A stretch of DNA of 8,408 nt from JBDTMT01 sp033764095. Lineage in GTDB: Bacteria > Desulfobacterota > Binatia > HRBIN30 > CADEER01. The notes beneath the pieces were generated by a model, which did no database searches, had not been told where the DNA came from, and worked only from the letters and a program-made list of their open reading frames with translations. A program made the translations under genes and the position numbers. This document shows, one piece after another, positions 1-5,238 of this stretch (the first letter of the stretch is position 1; each line of letters starts with the position of its first letter). The stretch is from the NCBI GenBank assembly GCA_033764095.1, contig JANRJF010000055.1, positions 1 to 8,408 of the forward strand, given 5' to 3'.

Positions 1-9
1 TCATCCCCT

Positions 10-37
10 CATCGCTCGTCGCGCATCGCTCGTCGCT
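10..37. repeat. Four tandem 7-bp units upstream of the agmatine deiminase gene
   Basis: Positions 10-16, 17-23, 24-30 and 31-37 read CATCGCT, CGTCGCG, CATCGCT and CGTCGCT, a 7-bp tandem with consensus CRTCGCK. Seen another way, a 13-bp block (10-22) recurs exactly at 24-36. It lies in the 63 bases before the first gene and no inverted partner is visible, but the window edge cuts the region, so one could lie upstream. The agmatine deiminase frame has no stop between position 1 and its ATG, so I cannot exclude that this stretch is coding, but the translation is Arg/Ser-rich and unlike the family's N-terminus. Confidence 0.6.
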
Positions 38-63
38 TCCGCGCCGGGCTTCCCCGTCTGCGC

Positions 64-1113
64 ATGCTGACCCCGACCCCGAACAGTCTCGCCGCGCGCG
101 GCTTCCGCATGCCGGCGGAGTGGGCACCGCATGCGGCGACCTGGCTGTCGTGGCCGCACAAGGAATCGTCCTGGCCCGGCAAGCTGGCGCGCATCCCGCG
201 CTACTGGGTCGAGATGGTGCGCGCCCTGACGCCCGGCGAGCTGGTGAACATCCTGGTCAACGATGCGGCGCCGGCCGAGACGGTCGGCGCGACGCTGCGC
301 GAGGCCGGTGTCTCGCTGGCCAACGTCCGCCTGCACGAGGTGCCGACCGACGACGCGTGGATGCGCGATCACGGTCCGACCTTCGTCACGCGTGGCGGCG
401 ACACGGCGCTGGTCGACTGGGGGTACAATGCCTGGGGCGGCAAGTATCCGCCCTGGGAACAGGACGACGCGGTGCCGCGCGCACTGGCCAGGATCCTCGG
501 CCTGCCGCGCGTCGAGCCCGGCATCGTGCTGGAGGGCGGCTCGATCGACGTCGACGGCGAGGGCACGCTGCTCACCACCGAGCAGTGTCTGCTCAACCCG
601 AACCGCAACCCGCGGCTGACGCGCGCCGAGATCGAGCAGCACCTGTGCGACAACCTGGGTGTGCGGCGCGTGCTGTGGCTGGGCGACGGCATCCTCGGCG
701 ATGACACCGACGGGCACGTCGACGACCTCACCCGTTTCGTCGCGCCGGCCACCGTGCTGACGGTGGTCGAGGACGATCCCGCCGATCCGAATCACGCCGT
801 GCTGAGCGACAACCTGGCGCGCCTGCGCGGTATGCGCGACGCGCTGGACCGGCCGCTGCGCGTCCTGACCCTGCCGATGCCGCGCCCGATCGAATACGAG
901 GGCCAGCGCCTGCCGGCCTCGTATGCGAACTTCTACATCGGCAACGCGGCGGTGCTGGCGCCGATCTTCGACTGCGACCGCGACGCCGCCGCGCTGGCGA
1001 CGCTGCGCGAGCTGTTTCCGACCCGGCGCGTGGTCGGTCTCGATGCCACCGACCTGGTCTGGGGGCTTGGCGCGTTCCATTGCGTCACCCAGCAACAGCC
1101 GGCGGCGGGCTGA
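64..1113 (+). CDS. aguA: Agmatine deiminase family protein (agmatine iminohydrolase)
   Basis: The 349-residue product fits the agmatine deiminase / bacterial peptidyl-arginine deiminase family, whose agmatine-specific members hydrolyse agmatine to N-carbamoylputrescine and ammonia on the route to putrescine. Family landmarks are in order: FRMPAEWAPH (residues 14-23), DDAWMRDHGPTFV (96-108, substrate-binding Asp and Arg), LEGGSIDVDGEG (156-167), GDDTDGHVDD (212-221, with probable catalytic His218) and the nucleophile loop GAFHCVTQQQP (336-346, Cys340). Length is normal and no signal peptide is seen, so it should be cytoplasmic. I chose the ATG at 64 because the conserved block begins about 14 residues later. 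No clear Shine-Dalgarno site precedes it and the frame stays open to the window edge, so the start is uncertain; Met16 at 109 is the alternative. The loop reads GLGAFHC rather than the usual GGGNIHC type, so substrate preference is not certain. No N-carbamoylputrescine amidase gene is in view. Confidence 0.85.
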   Translation: MLTPTPNSLAARGFRMPAEWAPHAATWLSWPHKESSWPGKLARIPRYWVEMVRALTPGELVNILVNDAAPAETVGATLREAGVSLANVRLHEVPTDDAWMRDHGPTFVTRGGDTALVDWGYNAWGGKYPPWEQDDAVPRALARILGLPRVEPGIVLEGGSIDVDGEGTLLTTEQCLLNPNRNPRLTRAEIEQHLCDNLGVRRVLWLGDGILGDDTDGHVDDLTRFVAPATVLTVVEDDPADPNHAVLSDNLARLRGMRDALDRPLRVLTLPMPRPIEYEGQRLPASYANFYIGNAAVLAPIFDCDRDAAALATLRELFPTRRVVGLDATDLVWGLGAFHCVTQQQPAAG

Positions 1114-1120
1114 GTTCAAA

Positions 1121-1176
1121 CACCACGGCACAACCGCACAACGACAGGGCGATCGTTGTGCCGTTGTGTCGTTGTG
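1121..1176. repeat. Inverted array of 8-bp repeats (three units per arm)
   Basis: The left arm (1121-1144) is three 8-mers, CACCACGG, CACAACCG and CACAACGA. The right arm (1153-1176) is three 8-mers, TCGTTGTG, CCGTTGTG and TCGTTGTG. The arms are reverse complements at 21 of 24 positions (one more G-U pair possible in RNA) around an 8-nt loop at 1145-1152. It starts 7 bp after the agmatine deiminase stop. As RNA it could fold into a long hairpin and end transcription, but no T-tract follows, so a processing or RNA-protecting role is as likely. No protein is encoded. Confidence 0.8.
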
Positions 1177-1195
1177 GTGAAGGGCGGGGTGAGTA

Positions 1196-1227
1196 GCCCG
1201 GGAGCCGGGCAAACGGTAAGACCCGGC
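1196..1227 (+). promoter_or_regulatory. Two mutually exclusive GC-rich hairpins before the npdG ribosome-binding site
   Basis: GCCCGG at 1196-1201 can pair with CCGGGC at 1205-1210 (6 bp, 3-nt loop). Alternatively GCCGGG at 1204-1209 can pair with CCCGGC at 1222-1227 (6 bp, 12-nt loop). Both use bases 1205-1209, so they cannot form together, and the second ends two bases before the Shine-Dalgarno site at 1229-1234. This is the geometry of a translation-control leader, but I recognise no known riboswitch consensus. At this GC content, short hairpins are common by chance. Confidence 0.3.
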
Positions 1228-1228
1228 G

Positions 1229-1234
1229 AGGAGG
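1229..1234 (+). promoter_or_regulatory. Strong Shine-Dalgarno site of npdG
   Basis: AGGAGG lies six bases before the ATG at 1241. It fixes the start of the F420 reductase gene. It is the cleanest ribosome-binding site in the window, in contrast to the poor sites before the agmatine deiminase and nadA genes. Confidence 0.8.
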
Positions 1235-1240
1235 ACACGC

Positions 1241-1903
1241 ATGGGACGCATCGCGATTCTCGGCGGCACCGGCCCCGAGGGCATTGGACTGGGGCTGCGC
1301 TTCGCGCTGGCGGGCAACGAGGTGGTGGTCGGCTCGCGCGCGGCAGATCGCGCCGAGGCGACGGCGGCGGACATGCGCGCCAAGCTGCAGGCGGTCGGCT
1401 GCCCGTCGCCGGTGCGCGGCGCCGACAACGCCGGCGCAATCGACGGCGCCGACATCGTCACCGTCGCGTTTCCCTATGCCGGGGTCGGCGACCTGCTGCC
1501 GGCGTTGGCCCCCGCGCTGGCCGGCAAGATCGTGCTCGACGTCATCAACCCGCTGATCCGGGTGAAGAAGGTCTTCGTGTTGGAGCCGGTGGCCGAGGGC
1601 TCGGTGGCGGAGAAGATCCAGGCGCTGCTGCCCGACAGCTTCGTGGTCGGCGCATTCAAGAACGAGAGTGCCGAGGAGCTGGTCGAGATCCATCATCCCG
1701 CCGAGGGCGACGTCGTCGTGTGCGGCGATCACGCCGAGGCCAAGCAGAAGGTGATCGAGCTGATCACGTCGGTGAAGAACTACCGCGCCGTCGATGCCGG
1801 CGCGCTCGCCAACGCGCGCTTCACCGAGGGCATCACCGCGATGCTGCTCAACATCAACAAGCGCTACAAGGCGGTGACCTCGATCCGCGTGCTGGGCCTC
1901 TGA
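1241..1903 (+). CDS. npdG: NADPH-dependent F420 reductase
   Basis: The 220-residue product matches F420:NADP+ oxidoreductase, which moves hydride between NADPH and the deazaflavin F420. Residues 4-22 form the Rossmann start, with glycine motif GGTGPEGIG at 8-16, followed by GSR at 31-33, where the Arg would hold the NADP 2'-phosphate. The strand end VINPL (101-105), the FKNESAEEL segment (139-147) and the C-terminal block ANARFTEGITAMLLNINKRY (190-209) agree with the bacterial NpdG form. Length is typical and there is no signal peptide, so the enzyme is cytoplasmic. The start is set by AGGAGG six bases upstream. It stands alone in its own transcription context, with repeat elements on both sides, and no F420 biosynthesis gene (fbiA-C, cofC-H) is in view. 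Its presence implies the organism makes or imports F420 and has F420H2-dependent enzymes elsewhere. Confidence 0.9.
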   Translation: MGRIAILGGTGPEGIGLGLRFALAGNEVVVGSRAADRAEATAADMRAKLQAVGCPSPVRGADNAGAIDGADIVTVAFPYAGVGDLLPALAPALAGKIVLDVINPLIRVKKVFVLEPVAEGSVAEKIQALLPDSFVVGAFKNESAEELVEIHHPAEGDVVVCGDHAEAKQKVIELITSVKNYRAVDAGALANARFTEGITAMLLNINKRYKAVTSIRVLGL

Positions 1904-1913
1904 TTCGTCCGGT

Positions 1914-2062
1914 CCCCCCCTTTGAAAGAGGGGGGGAGGGGGGATTTCCCAACGGTTCCTGATCGAGCCCGAACGTCGGCGAGGAACTCTTCCGCGAACG
2001 CGCTACTGAAGACGAGGCGTCGGTTTGAAAATCCCCCCTGACCCCCCTTTCTCAAAGGGGGG
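1914..2062. repeat. Inverted pair of C/G-run palindromic repeats (REP-pair or MITE-like)
   Basis: The left copy (about 1914-1953) runs C7, TTTGAAAGA, G7, A, G6, ATTTCCCAAC. The right copy (about 2023-2062) is its reverse complement with one indel and a few substitutions; I count roughly 34 of 40 positions alike. Each copy folds on itself: C7 at 1914-1920 pairs with G7 at 1930-1936, and CCCCCCTTT at 2042-2050 pairs perfectly with AAAGGGGGG at 2054-2062 around a CTC loop. About 70 bp of unrelated sequence lies between. Similar C6-TTTsAAAG-G6 repeats are scattered in many bacterial genomes (general knowledge). No target-site duplication is evident. The left copy may end npdG transcription; the right copy overlaps the first 13 codons of the galactosidase frame. 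Confidence 0.8.
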
Positions 2063-4025
2063 CACGATCGACCTCGTCGACGGCCGCCTGCAGATCCGCG
2101 GCGCTGGCCTGGCGCTGGTCGACCTCACCGTCGGCCTGACCATCGAGCGCGACGGCGAGCGGCTGCGCTGGCGGGCCGAGGCCCTGACGGCGGCGGAGAG
2201 CGGCTGGCAGGCGAGCTGGGCCGAGCTCGGCGTGCGCATGGAGCTGCGCGCCGAGGCGGGTGACGAGGCGCTGCGGCTGCACGCGACGCTGATCCACGAC
2301 GGCGAGGCCGAGCTGCGGCTGATCGAGGTCGCGTTGCTGGAGGGCGCCGCCGGGGCCGGCGACTGGGCGGTGTTCCGCAACGGCTACCAGTCGTGGAGCG
2401 GCACCCGCGTCTATGCCGCCACCGACGCGGACGCCGACCCGTGGTGGAGCTTTCTGCGCGACGTGCAGACCGACGCGGCGCACGTCGCGGTGGCGCGGCC
2501 CGGCGTCTTCCGCTCCGACCTGGTCAGCGTGCTGGTCGAGCGCGGCAGCGGTGCGGCGCTGGGTCTCGGGGTGCTGGAGACCGCCACCTACGTCGCGGCG
2601 GTGGAGGCGGACGTCTCCGGCGGCACGGCGCGCCGCGTCGCGGTGGTGCTCGACGGCGACCGGACGCCGCTGCGCCCCGGCGAGCGGCGCCCGCTGCCGG
2701 CGCTGTGGGTGGCGACCGGCGACGACGGCTGGACGCTGCTGGAGGACTGGGCGAGCGCCTGCGGAGCGGCGATGCGGGCGCGGCTGCCGGCGCGCACGCC
2801 GCTCGGCTGGTGCTCCTGGTACTACTACTTCACGCGCGTCACCGAGGCCGACGTGATCGGCAACCTCGACCGCCTGACGCGCCTGCGCGGCCGCGTCGGC
2901 TGCGACTACGTGCAGGTGGACGACGGCTACCAGCGCGCCATCGGCGACTGGTTCGAGCCCAACGGCAAGTTTCCGCACGGCATGCGTTGGCTCGCCGAGC
3001 GCATCCGCGCCGCCGGATTCGATGCCGGCATCTGGGTGGCGCCGTTCCTGGTGCGGCCCGACGCGCGCCTGTTCCGCGAGCGGCCGCAGTGGCTGCTGCG
3101 CACGGCGCGCGGCGCGCCGCGCGCCGCCTGCTGGAATCCCGGCTGGAGCCTGGGGTGGCCGGCGTACGCGCTCGATACGACGCATCCGGAGGTGCTCGAC
3201 TGGCTGCGCGAGCTCGGCCGCACGCTCGCCGGCCAGTGGGGCTACCGCATCCTCAAGCTCGATTTCCTCTACGCCGCGGCGCTGCCCGGGGTGCGCCACG
3301 ATGCCACCGCGACGCGCGCGCAGGCGCTGCGCCGTGGGCTGGAGGCGATCCGCGAGGGTGCCGGCGACGACGCCTTCCTGCTCGGCTGCGGCTGCCCGCT
3401 CGGGCCGGCGGTCGGGGTGGTCGACGGCATGCGCATCGGCGCGGACGTGGCGCCGTTCTGGGACAACTGGATCAGCCGCGGGCCGAATCGCCGCCGGCAC
3501 GGCGTCGCCACCGCGCACGCCATGCAGAACATCCTGACGCGCGCCTTCATGCACCGTCGCCTGTGGCTGAACGACCCCGACTGCCTGATGGTGCGCGCCG
3601 CCGAGACGCAGTTGACGCCCGACGAGGTGCGCTCGCTGGCCACCGCGATCGCGCTGACCGACGGCATGTTCGTGCTCAGCGACCGGCTGGAGGCGCTGCC
3701 CGAGGAGCGCCTCGGATGGATCGAGCGCATGCTGCCGCTGCTCGGTGGGCGTCCGCGCGTCGAGGACGCCTTCGCTCGCGCCATGCCCGAGCAGCTGACC
3801 GCCGCCTACGCCGACGGCGACGCGATCGCCGTGTTCAACTTCGGGGCGCGCCCCGCCGACCGCCAGGTGACGGTGCCGGCGCCGGTGTCGCACGTGCGCG
3901 AGCTGTGGTCCGAGGCCGAGCTGCCGGTGCGCGACGGCCGCGTCAGCCTGCCGGCGATCCCACCGCACGGCGTTCGACTGTTGTGGATCGACCGTCCGGC
4001 GCCGGTGGTTGAGGATCAGCCGTGA
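2025..4025 (+). CDS. Alpha-galactosidase, glycoside hydrolase family 36 type
   Basis: The 666-residue product looks like a GH36 (melibiase-type) retaining alpha-galactosidase, which releases terminal alpha-linked galactose from oligosaccharides. An N-terminal beta-rich region holds FRNGYQSWSG (117-126). The TIM barrel follows with GWCSWYYYF (261-269), DYVQVDDGYQ (294-303), ILKLDF (409-414, Asp413 as probable nucleophile) and MRIGADVAPFW (469-479, Asp474 as probable acid/base). A C-terminal beta domain ends the protein. No signal peptide is seen, so it is probably intracellular. The start is odd: an in-frame TGA lies at 2007-2009, and the only usual start before the conserved fold is TTG at 2025, inside the right-hand palindromic repeat, with weak GAGG at 2014-2017. 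The first 13 residues (KIPPDPPFSKGG after the start) are therefore repeat-derived, and homology probably begins near residue 14. The next ATG, at residue 72, would cut into the N-terminal domain. No sugar transporter or regulator lies beside it. Confidence 0.85.
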   Translation: MKIPPDPPFSKGGTIDLVDGRLQIRGAGLALVDLTVGLTIERDGERLRWRAEALTAAESGWQASWAELGVRMELRAEAGDEALRLHATLIHDGEAELRLIEVALLEGAAGAGDWAVFRNGYQSWSGTRVYAATDADADPWWSFLRDVQTDAAHVAVARPGVFRSDLVSVLVERGSGAALGLGVLETATYVAAVEADVSGGTARRVAVVLDGDRTPLRPGERRPLPALWVATGDDGWTLLEDWASACGAAMRARLPARTPLGWCSWYYYFTRVTEADVIGNLDRLTRLRGRVGCDYVQVDDGYQRAIGDWFEPNGKFPHGMRWLAERIRAAGFDAGIWVAPFLVRPDARLFRERPQWLLRTARGAPRAACWNPGWSLGWPAYALDTTHPEVLDWLRELGRTLAGQWGYRILKLDFLYAAALPGVRHDATATRAQALRRGLEAIREGAGDDAFLLGCGCPLGPAVGVVDGMRIGADVAPFWDNWISRGPNRRRHGVATAHAMQNILTRAFMHRRLWLNDPDCLMVRAAETQLTPDEVRSLATAIALTDGMFVLSDRLEALPEERLGWIERMLPLLGGRPRVEDAFARAMPEQLTAAYADGDAIAVFNFGARPADRQVTVPAPVSHVRELWSEAELPVRDGRVSLPAIPPHGVRLLWIDRPAPVVEDQP

Positions 4026-4049
4026 GCGGGTTAGCGTGATGGCACTGCG

Positions 4050-5060
4050 ATGAGCGACCCTGCCACCGAGCGCACCGCCGCCGACCTGGCGAAGACCTAC
4101 GCGCGCCTCGACCAGCCGAACGTCTACTCGTCCGACGCGCTGGCGACGATGGCCGACACGATCCGGCGCATCCAGGCGCTGAAGCGCCAGCGCAACGCGG
4201 TCATCCTGGCGCACAACTACCAGCGGCCGGAGATCTTCGAGGTGGCGGACTTCGTCGGCGACTCGCTCGAGCTGGCGCGCCAGGGACAGCGGATGGATGC
4301 GCAGGTGATCGTGCTGTGCGGCGTCCACTTCATGGCCGAGTCGGCGAAGATCCTCTCGCCGGAGAAGACCGTCCTGATCCCCGACATGCGCGCCGGATGC
4401 TCCCTGGCCGACAGCGTCGACCCCGACGAGCTGGTCGCCAAGCGCGACGAGCTGCGCCAGCTCTATCCCGACCTGCAGGTGGTCGCCTACGTCAACACCA
4501 GCGCGGCGGTGAAGGCGGTGGTCGACGTCTGCGTGACCTCCGCCAACGCGGTGAAGATCGTCGAGCGCCTGCCGACCGAGCACATCCTCTTCGTGCCCGA
4601 CGAGCACCTCGCCAACTACGTGCAACGCGAGACCGCGAAGACCGTCATCTCGTGGAACGGCAACTGTTACGTCCACCACCAGATCACCCCGGAGAACATC
4701 CTGGCGGTGAAGGACAAGATGCCGAACGTGAAGGTGCTGGTGCACCCCGAGTGCCGCAGCGACGTGATCGCGTTGGCCGATGCGGTGCTCTCCACCAGCG
4801 GCATGGTGCGCTACGCCAAGGAGAGCCCGGCGCAGGAGTTCCTCATCGTCACCGAGTGCGGGCTCTCCGACAAGCTGCTGCTCGAGGTGCCGGAGAAGAC
4901 CTTCTACAAGGCCTGCAAGCTCTGCCAGTTCATGAAGATGATCACCCTCGAGGCGACCGAGCGCTCGTTGGAGACGATGCAGTTCGCCATCGAGCTCGAC
5001 GAAACCGTGCGCCAGGGAGCCGAGCGCTCGCTGCGGCGGATGTTGGAGCTGAGCGCGTAG
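4050..5060 (+). CDS. nadA: Quinolinate synthase NadA
   Basis: The 336-residue product is a clear quinolinate synthase, which condenses iminoaspartate with dihydroxyacetone phosphate to make quinolinate for NAD synthesis, using a [4Fe-4S] cluster. Diagnostic parts are VILAHNYQRPEI (51-62), ADFVGDSLELA (66-76), CGVHFMAESAKIL (90-102), PDMRAGCSLAD (111-121), WNGNCYVH (202-209), HPEC (232-235), TECGLSD (268-274) and CKLCQFMKMITL (289-300). The three expected cluster ligands are Cys117, Cys206 and most likely Cys292. It is cytoplasmic and of usual length. The gap to the galactosidase stop is 24 bp, so read-through transcription is plausible. No good Shine-Dalgarno site precedes the ATG. A five-codon frame (ATG at 4039, stop TGA at 4051-4053) overlaps the nadA start as ATGA, so translational coupling is conceivable. 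nadB and nadC are not in the window. Confidence 0.97.
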   Translation: MSDPATERTAADLAKTYARLDQPNVYSSDALATMADTIRRIQALKRQRNAVILAHNYQRPEIFEVADFVGDSLELARQGQRMDAQVIVLCGVHFMAESAKILSPEKTVLIPDMRAGCSLADSVDPDELVAKRDELRQLYPDLQVVAYVNTSAAVKAVVDVCVTSANAVKIVERLPTEHILFVPDEHLANYVQRETAKTVISWNGNCYVHHQITPENILAVKDKMPNVKVLVHPECRSDVIALADAVLSTSGMVRYAKESPAQEFLIVTECGLSDKLLLEVPEKTFYKACKLCQFMKMITLEATERSLETMQFAIELDETVRQGAERSLRRMLELSA

Positions 5061-5062
5061 GT

Positions 5063-5170
5063 AAGGCTGCTAGGGTGCTAGGCGGTTACGCTGCTAGGGG
5101 GGAAGAAGGTTGAAGCAAAACCCAGATGCCATCCCCTAACAGCCTAGCAGCCTAACCCCGTAACAGCCTT
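5063..5170. repeat. Inverted array of 8-bp repeats (four units per arm) after nadA
   Basis: The left arm (5063-5100) contains the 8-mers TGCTAGGG, TGCTAGGC, GGTTACGC and TGCTAGGG at 5068-5099. The right arm (5133-5170) contains CCTAACAG, CCTAGCAG, CCTAACCC and CGTAACAG at 5135-5166. The two 38-base arms are reverse complements at 30 positions, around a 32-base loop (5101-5132). It begins two bases after the nadA stop and ends about 70 bp before the MATE start. As RNA it would form a long imperfect stem and could close the nadA transcript. It shares the 8-bp period and inverted layout of the element at 1121-1176, but not its sequence. Confidence 0.8.
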
Positions 5171-5238
5171 CCTCGGACAGCCGTCGAAACATCCCGTGTT
5201 GACTCGCGCGGCGCTTTCCTCTGCTCTCGAGCGGTCGC

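Noticed and set aside
1181..1240. Known riboswitch before npdG
   Set aside because: I compared by eye with cobalamin, TPP, c-di-GMP and guanidine consensus parts and found no adequate match.
1..1461. Minus-strand open frame of 486 codons opposite the agmatine deiminase and npdG
   Set aside because: Low-complexity Arg/Ala/Gln-rich product with no recognisable fold, antisense to two well-supported genes and spanning the palindromic spacer.
2393..4012. Second + strand frame of 539 codons within the galactosidase
   Set aside because: Arg- and Ala-dominated shadow frame without motifs; the overlapping frame carries the GH36 catalytic blocks.
2052..4745. Minus-strand open frame of 897 codons opposite the galactosidase and nadA
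   Set aside because: It is rich in Arg, His, Val and Asp without domain motifs, and lies antisense to two clear enzyme genes. Such frames are expected at this GC content.
1121..5170. CRISPR-like interpretation of the short repeats
   Set aside because: Units of 8 bp are contiguous, lack spacers and are arranged in inverted arms; no cas gene is present.
5199..5227. TTGACT as a MATE promoter
   Set aside because: The -35 matches five of six bases, but the sequence at -10 (TGCTCT) does not fit; mentioned only as a possibility.
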